DNA from: Rhabdophis nuchalis
Lineage: Eukaryota > Chordata > Lepidosauria > Squamata > Natricidae
Reading direction: 5' to 3'
Assembly (NCBI GenBank): GCA_039707465.1
Contig: CM077645.1
Coordinates: 145,259,503 to 145,323,502, forward strand
DNA length: 64,000 nt
Part shown: in pieces, positions 22,900 through 33,134 of the stretch
How positions within the stretch are numbered: position 1 is the first letter of the stretch
Layout of the letters: each line of letters opens with the position of its first letter
Notes under the pieces: generated by a model
Databases searched by the model: none
What the model was told of the DNA's origin: nothing
Seen by the model: only the letters and a program-made list of their open reading frames with translations
Translations under genes and position numbers: made by a program

Positions 22900-23642
22900 A
22901 ACCTGAAGCGCTTGTGCCTGCTCATGATTAGGTTTAGAATAAAACTCAAGGTAAGCTATGTGATAAAAATAAGCTCACTGAAACACAACACCAATTGCAA
23001 AGACAGCATGTTACATTCCCATCACTAATTACTTACATTAATGCAATCTAAGACTGCACTTATAAAACCAAGGATAGCTGCTGTGTCATCTTCAGGTCAG
23101 TTTCTATGTAATATGCCAGACATTCACTTAATTATCCTTTTTTTCCATCTCTGGTCATCAGTACACTTACATAAAGAAGGTTAGCGCTCTGCAAATACTG
23201 GGTTTTTGGCTCCCAAGTTCATTTCCAATGCTGAAGCTGCTCTGTGCTTGGGTTACACAGTAGATGTCTCTCTCAGCTAAAACTGAGCACTCCGTGGCAG
23301 ACAAACAAAAATCTAAATCTTGCACATTAAAGGGTCATAAATCAAAGGGCGACTTACTCAGGTTGCAACTTATGTTTAAGCAGCTGGACCATTTGAAGCC
23401 ATGGAAACTTTTCTTTCTTTTTAATCAGCAGTCCAGACTGATGCCCAGTTAGTAGTCCAGACTGATGACCCTTATTGTGTGAAGTCAGATGCACTCCCCT
23501 TCAGGGGTTTATAAACTCTTTCGAGTTTCTGCTGAATTCAGACAGACAGATCCTTTAGCCCACATTGCTCCCTTGAGACCTACATGGCAGACATTCAGAG
23601 CAGGTATATTCCTTGACTAGACCCATTTGTTTAGTGACCATT

Positions 23643-23935
23643 TGTTGTGGTCTGTCGGTGGCCAGCGGAGCTAGCAGCACAGTTGGACAGTGAGGAGGTT
23701 GGGGAGGAACGTGGGCCGGTCTTGGGGCTTGAGGAAAACTCAGACGAGAGCTCTGCGTCGGAGGCAGAGAGGGAATTAGACAGTAGTGAGGCAGAAGAAC
23801 AGCTGGAGCCTGTTCCTAGTGTGCGCAGGCACAGAGCTGCCAGAAGACAAGAACAACTAAGAAAGCAGGGTCGACTTAAGAGTAAAGCCACACTTTGGAG
23901 GTGACTGGTGCCTCCCATAGAAAATCATGAAACAT
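23643..23935 (+). mobile_element. Partial LTR of a Gypsy-like element with an 85-codon ORF
   Basis: It starts TGTTGTGGTCTGTC, resembling the reverse-complement start TGTTGTGGCCCAGC of the solo LTR at 47049-47510. The ORF at 23647-23904 is strongly acidic then basic (ERELDSSEAEEQLEPVPSVR then RRQEQLRKQGR). Its end aligns with the solo-LTR peptide (VPDVRLRRIERRQRQLAERR). In such elements the pol frame runs on into the 3' LTR. The right end is lost. Confidence 0.55.
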
Positions 23936-23958
23936 TAACACTCCATTGTGCTTTAGAG

Positions 23959-24159
23959 CAGAGTTTCCCAATCCCCAGGCTGAAGACTGGCAGTGGTCTG
24001 AAGTACACCAGAACCCAGGCCATGCAAATGAGTGAAGTCCCATTGCGCACTTGCGGGATGGAGGCACACGTGAAACCACACTTCCTCCTCCCCTCACTGC
24101 ATAGAAAAACATCTCTCCACAGAATCAGTCCCTGATGCCCCAAAGGTTGGGAGCCACTG
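23959..24159. mobile_element. hAT MITE
   Basis: It starts CAGAGTTTCCCAATCCC and ends GGTTGGGAGCCACTG. The flanks ctttagag/atctagag are an 8-bp TSD with two differences. Confidence 0.75.
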
Positions 24160-24190
24160 ATCTAGAGGTAATTTGAATGTGCAGTCCAGA

Positions 24191-24345
24191 TATGGTAGCT
24201 GTAAAACAGGGCTGTCAAACTCCTGGCCTGCAGGCTGGCTGCATCATGCACTGGCCACGCTTACGCCTGGTTTAGCAAAGGGGCGGGGGGGAAGTTCCAA
24301 TACGTCATGTGACATCGCCACGACGACGTGAGTTTGACATCATTG
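24191..24345. mobile_element. hAT-like MITE fragment
   Basis: It begins CAGGGCTGTCAAACTCC and ends near GAGTTTGACATCATTG. The termini are inverted, but the TSD is unclear. Confidence 0.6.
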
Positions 24346-24408
24346 CTCCAAAATGAGATGTATTACGGCTAGGATACCACACAATCTCTGTAACCACTCA
24401 GATACATA

Positions 24409-24735
24409 CAGGTGGTCCTCAACTTATACCTACAATTGAGCCCAAAATTTCCATTGGTAAGCAAGATAGTTATTAAGTATGTTTTGTCCATTACAACCTT
24501 TCTTGCCATAATTGTTAAGTGGATTGCTGTAGTTGTTAGTAACGTCATTTAGTAAATTTGGCTTCTCCATTGACTTTGCTTGATAGAAGGGGGGCACAAA
24601 AGGTAATCCCATGACCCTAGGACACCGAAACTGTGAAAACTATATGTCAGCTGCCAAAAGTCCAAATTTTGGTCACATAACCGCATAAGTGTGAAAATGG
24701 TCATCAGTTGCTTTTTTCAATATTGTTTTAACTTC
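24409..24735. mobile_element. TA-MITE (CAGGTAGTCC family), reverse orientation
   Basis: It starts CAGGTGGTCCTCAACTTA after a TA. The interior has 'cccaaaatttcc', 'gttaagtgg' and 'ttgactttgctt', the reverse complement of the element at 4126. The right end is indistinct. Confidence 0.65.
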
Positions 24736-25128
24736 AAATAGTGTTCTGACCCAGGTTTCTTGAAAAAGTAAGAAGCAAAGTCTTGGTCCCAAAAAAACCT
24801 CTTTTAATCTGGTTGCTGTATCTTGTGGTCAACCAAATTTTAGCAGGCCACTTATGGTTGACCAACCCTATACCTGTTAGCTGTGTATCATGATATGAAA
24901 ATTGCAATAATGCAATTCCCACTTCATCAGTGAATGATTTATGAAAACTTTGCTTATGCGAATATGCTGTTAAACAATAGAATAGTTGAGTTATCCAATA
25001 TGCAAAATATACATTTCAGAGATAAGGAGGAAGAATAGAGAAGGAATTGATCCAGTTGAACCTTTGAAAAGCTCATATCTTTGTGTCTCAGTTTTTTGTC
25101 TCCACCTTCCCATTTTCTGGAGACTGTC

Positions 25129-25407
25129 ACTGGTTGAGAATTGTTGGGGTTTTCACGCTCTGGAGGCTTCAGGGAAGCTCCTGAAGCCTCCGGAGGGCCT
25201 CTGGGCAGGGCAGGGGAGGCTGTTTTCTGCCTCCCCAGGCTTTTATAAAGCCTCTGGAGCCTGGGGAGAGCGAAAAAAGCATGCCAAAAATGGGGGGGGA
25301 GCACTGGTAGTCATGCCATAACATTGTGGGTGTGGCATACCCACACACAATCCCCCTGCGCTCTCCCTGCTTTTGGCATGTGAGCCAAAAAAGGTTTGCC
25401 ATCACTG
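25129..25407. mobile_element. hAT element (GGTTTGCCATCACTG end)
   Basis: It ends AAAAAAGGTTTGCCATCACTG, the terminus of the family at 54407-54817. The left terminus is degraded. The interior contains G-rich and 'gcctcc' repeats. Confidence 0.55.
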
Positions 25408-26009
25408 GTATATACTACTGACCAAGCATTGTTTTTTTCCTATTTTTTCCTCCCGCCAAGAATTCTTCAAGGATTTCTGGTAACATAACAAAACAATTGT
25501 ATGGCTCTTTTTAGTTGTAACTTGAACTATTCCTGAACATAATTACTTAGAAATTTGACCCCTTTGAACTATACTTCTATACATATTTTTTAAAGTGTTG
25601 TCATAAACTTATATATGTCAGTTAGATACCCAAATCCTGATTATTATTTTTTTAAAGGAATAGGTTATATTCTCCCAAATGGAAAAAAAAATGATGCTCT
25701 TACACTTCCCTCTGTTTTGTTATAACTTCATGATAGTTTAAATAACTAGGTGTTTTAAATATATAATCAATAACATAAGAATAATCCATTCTCTTCCTCA
25801 GCTCATCCTGCTGTCATTGGTTACACAACATCAGGCTCCTATAAGTCGACATTTATCCAAACTGCAGAATTGAAAATGAGATCCCCCCTCCCCGTTTTAT
25901 CACCTAGTTTCCCCATTACCTCCAATATTGGCTAATGCACTAATTTGACAATGACAAGATAATTTTAACTTCTAAAAATAGCACTTATAGCGCTTCAGCT
26001 GGTTGTCTC

Positions 26010-26080
26010 TTTCTTTTTTTTTATATTGAAAAAGTTTTATTGGTTTTTACAATTTTCAAAAAGGGTACTAAATAATTGCT
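26010..26080 (-). mobile_element. HAL1-like / L1-type 3' tail only, copy D
   Basis: A T-rich start 'ttttttttatattgaaaaag' and then 'ttttattggttttt' plus 'acaattttcaaaaagggta' match the reverse complement of the last about 60 bp of copies A and B. It is a severely 5'-truncated insertion. Confidence 0.75.
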
Positions 26081-26309
26081 AAATACTTGTTGCTAAATAC
26101 TTGTCTAGGAATCTTATGCTATTTGCTCATCTGATCAGAAGAAAATAAATCTGCCTCTCCCCCAGGAAGATAATTGTTATCCAAATCAAAAATCATTATG
26201 TATTATTCTGTGATATCCATAATTCTGCTCACTGCATTGCTAAGAGAAATGCAGCTCAATGGCATAACATATAGATTATAGGTAGATGCTAAACTGCTTT
26301 TAGTGTTTA

Positions 26310-27903
26310 CACTGCATTCATAAAGTATTACGACCCCCTACACTTTTGTCAATTTTGTTATGCTGCAACCCGATTCTACAGTTGTTGAAATTCATTCCCC
26401 CACCCCTAATTAAGCTACACTCAGTACCCCGTAATGAAAAAGTGAAAACAGAATTTTAGAAATGTCTGTAAATTTATTAAAAAGAAAAAAAACCTGAAAT
26501 ATCACATAGGCTTAAGTATTCAGACCCTTCACTCAGTACTTTGTTGAAGCACCTTTAGCAGCAATGACAGCCTCGAGTCTTTTGGGGTGTGACATGACAA
26601 GCTTTTCACACCTGGATTGGAGGGTTTTCTGCCGTTCTTTCTTGCAAATCCTCTCAAGCTCAGTCAGGTTGGATGGCAGTTGTTGGTGGACATCCATTGT
26701 CAGGTCCCTATAGAGATGTTCAATAGGGTTCAAGTCAGGGCTCTGGCTGGACTAGTCTAGGACATTCACAGAGTTGTCCCTAATGCACTCCTGAATCGTC
26801 TTGGCTGTGTGTTTAGGATCGTTGTCACGTTGGAAAGGGAACCTTCAGCCCAGCTTGAGGTCCTGAGCTCTCTGGAACACGTTTTCATTGAGGATATCCC
26901 TATACTTTGCTCCATTCAGCTTTCCCTTAATCCTGACTAGTCTCCCTGCTGCTTAAAACATCTGCACAGCATGCTGCTGCCACCACCAGGCTTCACTGTG
27001 GAGATGATATTGGGCAGGTGATGATTTCCTCTAGATATAACAATTAGAATTGAGGCCAAACAGTTCAATCTTGGTTTCATCAGACCAGAGAATCTTATTC
27101 CTCATTCTGAGAGTCCTTTGTGTGCTTTTTTGCAAACTCCAAGTTGGCTTTAATGTATTTTGCACTAAGTAGATGCTTCTGCCTAGTCACTCTTCCATAA
27201 AGTCCAGACTGATAGAGGGTTGCAGTGATGGTTATCCTTCTGGAACTCTCTCCCATCTCCACACAGGATCTCTGGAGCCATGTCAGTGACAATCAGATCT
27301 CTCACTAAGGCTCTTCAGTCCAGATTGCTCAGTTTGATTGGGCAACCAGCACTTGGAAGAGCCCTGGTTGTGCCAAATTTCTTCCATTAGAGAATTATGG
27401 AGGCCATTGTGCTTTTAGGAACCTTAAGTGCAGCAGAAATTTTATTGTAGCCTTCCCCAGATCTGTGCATTGCAATAATCCTGTCTTTGAGGTCTGCAGG
27501 CAGCTCTTTGACCTCATGGCTTTTGGTCTGCTAAAGTATGCATTGTCAGCTGTGACAGCTTCTAGAGAGAGGTCTGTGACTTTCCAAATCATGTCCAATT
27601 TAATTTACCACAGGTGGAGTTCAATCAAGGTGTAGGAACATAGCAACAATGACTATGAGAAATGGGATACACTGGAGCTAAATATCAAGTATTGTTGCAA
27701 AAGGGTCTGAATACTTATGCCTATGTGATATTTCATTTTTTTCTTTTTAGTAAATTTACAGACATTTCTAAAATTCTCTTTTCAGTATTCTGTTTATGGG
27801 GTACTGAGCGTAGATTAAATGAATTTCAACAAGTGTAGAATCAGGCTGAGTTATAACAAAATTGACAAAAATGAATGGGCCTGAATACTGCTTAAATGCA
27901 CTG
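26310..27903 (-). mobile_element. Tc1-like DNA transposon, decayed
   Basis: The terminal inverted repeats start CACTGCATTCATAAAGTATT at the left and (reverse complement) CAGTGCATTTAAGCAGTATT at the right. They extend inward through 'ttgtcaattttgtta' on both sides, and TA is duplicated at 26308-26309 and 27904-27905. About 1.6 kb is the usual Tc1 length. The minus strand carries one degenerate transposase gene. Confidence 0.95.
26533..27598 (-). pseudogene. Tc1-like transposase, fragmented
   Basis: Three minus-strand pieces in different frames follow the order of a Tc1 transposase. The N-terminal helix-turn-helix is around 27395-27540 (KAMRSK... GKATIKF, frame-broken). The middle is at 27095-27292 (SGLYGRVTRQKHLL, YIKANLEFAKKH). 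The C-terminus is at 26533-26733 (NPIEHLYRDL, ELERICKKE, HPKRLEAVIAAKGASTKY). NPIEHL marks the third catalytic residue of the DDE triad. Frameshifts and stops between the pieces make it inactive. Confidence 0.92.
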
Positions 27904-27956
27904 TACAACTAAACAACTCGATTAAATATATCGAATAGCAAATATATCGAATAGCA

Positions 27957-29275
27957 GATCTCTGGAGGGCCAGAGATGGGGGTTGTTCCTCCATCCTGGT
28001 CCTATTAGACCTCTCGGCGGCTTTTGATACCATCGACCATGGTATCCTATTGCATCGGCTGGGGGGGTTGGGGGTGGGAGGCACCGTTTTACGGTGGTTC
28101 TCCTCCTACCTCTCTGGCCGATCGCAATTTGTGTTGACAGGAGAGCAGAGGTCGACCTCGAGACCCCTCACATGTGGGGTGCCTCAGGGGTCGGTCCTCT
28201 CGCCTCTCCTGTTCAACACATATATGAAGCCGCTGGGTGAGATCATCCGTGGTTTTGGGGTAGAGTACCACCTGTACGCTGATGATACACAGCTGTACAT
28301 TTCTACCCCAAACCACCCCAACGATGCCGTAGCAGTGATGTGCCAGTGCCTGGAAGCCGTGCGGATCTGGATGGGAAGTAACGGACTCAGGCTCAACCCG
28401 ACCAAGACCGAGTGGCTGTGGTTTCCGGCTGCCCGATTCAACCAGCTGACTCCATCGCTGGCCATAGGGGGCGAACATCTTGCCCCTGTGGATGGGGTGC
28501 GCAACTTGGGTGTCCTCCTGGATGCCCGGCTGTCCATGGAAGATCAAGTGACAGCCGTGGCCAGGAGGGCGTTTTACCAGGTTCGCCTGGTTCGCCAGTT
28601 GCGCCCCCTATTGTATCGGGACGCCCTTCGCACAGTCACTCATGCTCTCGTGACATCGCGACTGGACTATTGTAACTCTCTCTACATGGGGCTTCCCTTG
28701 AGGTGCACCCGGAGACTTCAGATGGTTCAGAATGCAGCCGCGCGGGCAATCCTGGGTACTTCCAGATCTGCCCACATAACTCCACTTCTGCGCGAGTTGC
28801 ACTGGCTGCCTGTCGTCTTCCGGGTGCGCTTCAAGGTATTAGTCATCATTTTTAAAGCGCTCCATGGCTCGGGACCTAGCTATCTGCGGGATCGGATCCT
28901 GCCTCATACTTCCTCACGGCCGATTCGCTCCCACAGAGAGGGACTTCTCCGGGTGCCGTCTACTAGACTCTGTCAGCGGGCGACGCCCAGGGGACGTCTC
29001 TCTGTGGCGGGCCCAGCCCTCTGGAACGACCTTCCCCCCGACATCAGAACAACCACGGACTTCCGCTCCTTCCGTCTGAAACTAAAAACTCATCTTTTCC
29101 GTTTGGCCGGCCTTGGGTAGCCTCTCTCTACAGGGTTTAGCTGTTTTAATTGGGTATTTTAGCAGGTTAAGGGGATTTTAGCACAGGCCCAGATTTAATT
29201 TGTTTTTAATTGTATTTGTATATTTATTGTATTGTGGTTTTAGTTTTCCCTGTGCACCGCTCCGAGTCCCAATTG
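27957..29275 (+). mobile_element. CR1 LINE, 5'-truncated, intact RT C-terminus
   Basis: It starts just right of the Tc1 element with 'agatctctggagggccagag', homologous to 15835-15840 of the other CR1. Its long open frame is followed by a 3' UTR cut off at 'ctccgagtcccaattgg', lacking the usual terminal hairpin and tail. It belongs to the same subfamily as the 14.5-17.5 kb element; most residues over 350 codons are identical. Confidence 0.92.
28050..29120 (+). pseudogene. CR1 reverse transcriptase C-terminal fragment (356 codons, open)
   Basis: The frame is uninterrupted from LGGLGVGGTVLRWFSSYLSG through CGVPQGSVLSPLLFNTYM and HLYADDTQLYIS (YADD catalytic box) to GPALWNDLPPDIRTTTDF, with a stop after FRLAGLG. 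The ATG is internal to ORF2, and the endonuclease and RT fingers are missing. It is a fragment, not an independent gene. In the window orientation it is antisense to WRNIP1 intron 1. Confidence 0.9.
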
Positions 29276-29568
29276 GCAACCCAATTCTTTTTTGTCCCAT
29301 GAAAAAGACTACTCATAATGCAGACACAGTTTAATTCTCCCCCAAAGTGGAAACACAATTCAGGATCCAAAAAAGTATATGTTCATTCCCAGAAGGCATC
29401 TCCTCCCACATCTTTACCATCCAATCCACTGGACCTTAAAAACAAACTTTGAGGAAAGAAGGGTGCAGACTCCTCCCTCCCCTGTAAGGATGCTTTATCT
29501 TAAACAGAAGCACAACTGAAGATCCTTTCCCTGAGACCTTTGCTGACTAATCCTAAACACTCGAAAGC
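29276..29568. other. Unassigned spacer between two CR1 fragments
   Basis: About 290 bp joins the truncated 3' UTR of one CR1 to the 5' break of the next. I recognise no family, ORF or TSD. It may be a different element or host sequence carried between two insertions. Confidence 0.4.
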
Positions 29569-30172
29569 TACAGTTAGTCCAGAATGCAGCCGCGCGGGTG
29601 ATTACGGGAGCGCCTAGACACTCCCATATAACACCAATCCTGCGCGAGCTGCACTGGCTTCCTGTGGTCTTTCGGGTGCGCTTCAAGATTTTGACGACCA
29701 TCTTCAAAGCGCTCCATGGCTCGGGGCCTAGTTATATGCGAGACCGCCTCCTGCCCCATACATCCCTCAGACCAATACGCTCCCACAGAGAGGGCCTTCT
29801 CAGGGTGCCGTCAGCTGGACAATGCCGACTGGCGACACCCAGGGGAAGAGCCTTCTCTGTGGCAGGCCCTGCCCTTTGGAACGACCTACCCCCTGAACTT
29901 CGCACCATCTCCGACCTCCGCCTCTTCCGCCAGTGTTTAAAGACACATTTGTTCCATTTAGCCGGCCTAGCGTAACCTCCACAAATGACTATTTTAGACA
30001 GTTTTAAATTTGGGGATTTAAATTTGTTTTTAGCGCAGGATGGGTATGAAATAAGTTTTTTAAATTTTTACTTGATTTTGTATTGTATTTTAAATTCCTG
30101 TGCGCCGCCCTGGGTCCTTTTGGAGAAGGGCGGGGTATAAATTTAATAAAATAAATAAAATAAATAAAAATG
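29569..30172 (+). mobile_element. CR1 LINE 3' end, second subfamily, complete tail
   Basis: The open segment 29598-29975 encodes ITPILRELHWLPVVFRVRFK through ATPRGRAFSVAGPALWNDLP and ends HLAGLA. The UTR then ends 'ggcggggtataaatttaat' plus (AAATA)n at 30125-30172. It differs from the 28-kb copy by many substitutions, so it is a different subfamily, the same type as 1-46. Confidence 0.9.
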
Positions 30173-30211
30173 TAAACAAAGGTTAGGATCACAAGCTATG
30201 CTGAGTAAGCA

Positions 30212-30383
30212 GAATCAGAATAGTGCTGGAAGGGATCTTGGAGGTCTTCTAGTCCAGCCCCCTGCTCAGGCAGGAAACCCTACCTACACCATTTCAGTCA
30301 GGTGGCGGTCTACTCTTTTGTTAATAACTCCAATGATGGAATACCCGCAACTTCTGAAAGCAAAGTGTTCCACTAGTTAATTG
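30212..30383 (-). mobile_element. CR1 3' UTR/C-terminal fragment (chicken-type)
   Basis: 'ctggaagggatcttggagg', 'ctcaggcaggaaaccctac' and 'cccgcaacttctgaaagc' match the reverse complement of 55350-55500. The right end reaches to within about 75 bp of the exon 1 splice donor. Confidence 0.8.
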
Positions 30384-30457
30384 TTCTGAGTTGTCCCAGG
30401 GAAGGAAGTTAGAGAATAAAACAGGTAGACAAAGGGATGCCCCTTAGTACCACTCAC

Positions 30458-31087
30458 CTTTCCACAGCCCGGGGGTCCCCAAAGAATGAGTGAGGGGATT
30501 TCGTGAGCCTCCAGCAAGGACCGCAAAAGTGTCTCTTTCCCCAACGCCTGGTTCTGCCCCACATAATCACCCAGATGGCTCGGCCGCAGCTTATCGGCCA
30601 AAGGCTTCCCTTCCAGTTTTTGGGCCAGGGTCTCTCCCCGCAACAGAGGCTCCAAGGCATCTGGTGCTCGCTCGGGATTCTCCCCCCGCCGCTCTTCCCC
30701 CTTTCCTGGATTTGGAGAGGTAACAGCACCCCGGGGTGCCCCCGCCTGGGTCCCTCCGGAGTTTCTGCCTCTGTGAAAAAGGGAAAACACCGGGGGAGAA
30801 CCGAGGTCATTCCCCGGTTCCTCTTCTTTCTTTCTCTGCTCCGGAGATTGGGAGAGTCGCATTTTCTTAAAGCAGGGCTGTTGGGCCAGAGGGTTCAGCC
30901 CCGCTGCTGCTGTGGGTTTTGGGGCGCTGTTGCTCCTGCCTCCGACCTCTCCGGTGAACAAGTCTTCCCCTTTGCCTTGCAGCTGCAAACAGGTATCCAG
31001 GTGTGAGTTGATGCGCGCAGAGGGAAGTTCCATTAGGCAAACCGGGCAGCTCACCAGCGGCTCTTCCTGCGTAATACCTCCTTCCAT
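30458..31087 (-). CDS. WRNIP1: WRNIP1 coding exon 1 (UBZ finger, linker, Walker A)
   Basis: Exactly 210 codons from ATG (31085-31087) to the donor 'GGAAAG|gtgagtgg'. Residues 13-34 are a UBZ4-type ubiquitin-binding zinc finger: C14-P-V-C17, H29-L-D-T-C33 (C-x2-C-x11-H-x3-C), with Asp31 in the ubiquitin-contact position. Residues about 40-160 are a low-complexity Pro/Glu/Gly linker. Residues about 163-210 are the start of the AAA+ core (LADKLRPSHLGDYVGQNQAL and LILWGPPGCGK). The Walker A motif is cut by the intron between its Lys and Thr. The linker looks shorter than in mammalian WRNIP1. No upstream in-frame ATG competes. Confidence 0.97.
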
Positions 31088-31360
31088 TTCCCGGCAGGAG
31101 GAGGGCAGGACAGTGGGACCCCTAAATCGACACTAATCGGTGGCTCTTGGGGAAAGTGGCTCCTTTGAGCAATCCTTTCTAGACCCTTTCCGGCAAAAAC
31201 AAAAAAACTAGAGGCGTCGTCCAGGAAAAGTTTGCCTCTAGGCCCCCCAATAATCACAACATGCTCAAGAAGGAAGGACAGCAAAGTCACCGCCTCTTTC
31301 TTCGGCGGGCTGCTTACAGACCCACAGGCTTTCGGGAATTGTAGTTCTTCCGTCCGCCTG
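31088..31360 (-). promoter_or_regulatory. WRNIP1: WRNIP1 5' UTR / CpG-rich promoter
   Basis: GC- and CpG-rich sequence continues out of exon 1 to about 31360 and then drops abruptly to AT-rich DNA. No TATA box is evident. Read on the minus strand it holds an ETS-like CGGAAG followed by ACTACAATTCCC, the ZNF143/THAP11 promoter motif. A housekeeping-type promoter fits a replication-stress gene. The transcription start was not determined. Confidence 0.7.
31334..31352 (-). promoter_or_regulatory. ZNF143/THAP11-type motif with adjacent ETS site
   Basis: On the minus strand CGGAAG (31347-31352) lies just before ACTACAATTCCC (31334-31345). ACTACAATTCCC is the established SBS core found in many vertebrate CpG-island promoters. 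The match is exact for 12 bases, and it is 250 bp upstream of the WRNIP1 ATG. Confidence 0.7.
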
Positions 31361-31964
31361 CAAAAAAATGCCCAGGACTTACATTTCTAAATGCAACACA
31401 TTTAATTCAACACACACACAAAGAGAGAGAGAGGTGGCGGGATAGGTTGCCAAGGTGGCCTGCTATTAAGAGCTGTTCAAACTTGGCGATTTTAAGGTGT
31501 ATGAATTTCACCGCTCAGAATCTCCAACTGGCTATGCTTCAAGTTGCCAAGCCTGGAAACTTGAAGGAAAACAACAACTTCTATTTCATCTATTTTAGGA
31601 GTCACGACAGGACAGCAAATTATTTTCCAAGTGGCTCTATATGTACACTTTCAAAAAAATTTTTTAGCAGTGGCAAAAAAATGTGATAGGTAAGATGATA
31701 GCCAAATCTTAAACTGAAGTTGGCAAAACTGCTAAAAGGGCAAATGCAATTTTTCCCTGCTTCCAAGTCATGAGAAATGATATCGCTATATTGTTCTTCA
31801 GTGATGCATCTTCTCATTGCATGGCCAGTTATGGTGCCAAATGTCAGAAAGGATATAATTAAATTCAGCAGACAGTAAAGATGATTAGGAAAGTGGAAAA
31901 TTCAAGAGCCCAGTAATTTTTACTTGAGAAAAATAAAAGGGGATATATCATCCAATATAAAATG

Positions 31965-32425
31965 AGGGGATCCTTGGTGCTCTGTGAGCATCTTGTTGCA
32001 GATTTTTCATTACTCAAACTAGGTAACATCATCAGTGCTAGTAAGGAAGGGGGTTTGCTCTCAGTTTTCATTTGGAACTGTTTACTTTTTGATTGTTAGT
32101 TGATGTTAATATTGGGGTTAATCTATGTTCATCTGGGTATTTTATTGCTAATGGAGAGGTGTTTTAATCTTTTTGTTTCCTTTTTTGGATTGTTGATTGT
32201 CTCTTTTGCACAGATGTTGTTTATGTCCGTGTGTCTATTGAGGTCAATTTGTCAGAGTGCCAGGCTTCTAGGAATTCTTTAGCATTTTTGGACTTGGCTT
32301 GGTCTGACTTGGTCACAGTTTCCCAACTGAAACTATGGTTAAGTCTGTCCATAGCTTGAGAAATTAAGGAGTTTCATCATGTCTTCTGACGAATGTGTTA
32401 TTGAAGTGGGCTAAGATTTTTTTCT
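31965..32425 (-). mobile_element. Penelope-like element 3' end with GIY-YIG remnant
   Basis: On the minus strand a decayed frame reads HSFSWETV, then SDQAKSKNAKEFLEAWHSD, the end of a GIY-YIG endonuclease domain as in Penelope-like elements (the EAW glutamate is catalytic in the family). Downstream comes the tail 'cactgatgatgttacctag' ... 'cacagagcaccaagg' (31973-32035). The same tail forms the inverted repeat at 12327-12466. RT was not seen. It is an old 5'-truncated copy. Confidence 0.6.
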
Positions 32426-32808
32426 TTGTTATTCCAGAGTAGGTACGTAGGACTTGAATAAGGGACTCCAGAAGAGTAGACAAGGACATGCCCACTACTG
32501 ACTTCAGGAGCCACCCCTTGAGTTGTCAAAGATTTGAAGTTGTTACTGCATTTTATTTGTGTTTTATAAAGAATAAAAGTTATGGAATGTAAATCATAAT
32601 TTAGATATCTTTTATTATATGAAAAAGTTACATGTATTCGTGTATCATATTAGTAACTACATATTCTTTCTTAAGCATATACCTACCATTCAGTTGATAA
32701 ATGCAGTGATAAGTGCTCAACTGGAGCAGTGAAAAAATAATAGCTTTGCCCAAATAGATGTTGCACATGGAGTCTTCTTCTGGTTTCACTGTACAGTAAA
32801 GGTGACAC

Positions 32809-33126
32809 CAGTGGTGGGTTACGACTGGACAGCCTGGTACAGGTGTACCGGTGCCTTCTGGGAGCACCAGGTACTGTTCCGGTATGGTGCTCCGGAGGGC
32901 CCACCCGCCCACCCGCGCTCCTTACCGGTATTTGAACTGCTTGGGGCTTCCGCGCATGCACACAGAACGTACAGCGCCTGTGCAACACTCTGCTGAGCAG
33001 CTGGAGCATTGTGGAGGCCTTGTGGACCATCATGGGCAGTACGTAAGCGTTTGCGCACGCTCATGTGGTGGCCGCCCGGCCCTGTTGTACCGTACCAGTT
33101 GCAACGGGATCCGGAACCCATCACTG
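32809..33126. mobile_element. hAT MITE (CAGTGGTGGGTT family)
   Basis: It starts CAGTGGTGGGTTACG and ends GGAACCCATCACTG, with TSDs ggtgacac/ggtaacac. The GC-rich interior with 'ggtaccggt'-type steps produces spurious ORFs on both strands. It is inserted at the edge of an old CR1. Confidence 0.88.
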
Positions 33127-33134
33127 GGTAACAC

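Larger units (their letters stand above)
10893..30457 (-). other. WRNIP1: WRNIP1 intron 1 (about 19.6 kb, transposon-filled)
   Basis: The intron runs between coding exons 1 and 2 and both borders are GT-AG. Most of its length is accounted for by mobile elements listed separately: PLE tail, L2-like LINE, CR1, hAT and TA MITEs, L1-type relics, Tc1. Stretches without assigned elements (11041-11640, 13700-14480, 17580-18080, 19700-20560, 22540-23640, 25410-26005) show no exon that I can support. An ORF at 20892-21101 on the minus strand (MLVLKWVNFWMDHGLLSES start) is unrecognised. Confidence 0.85.
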
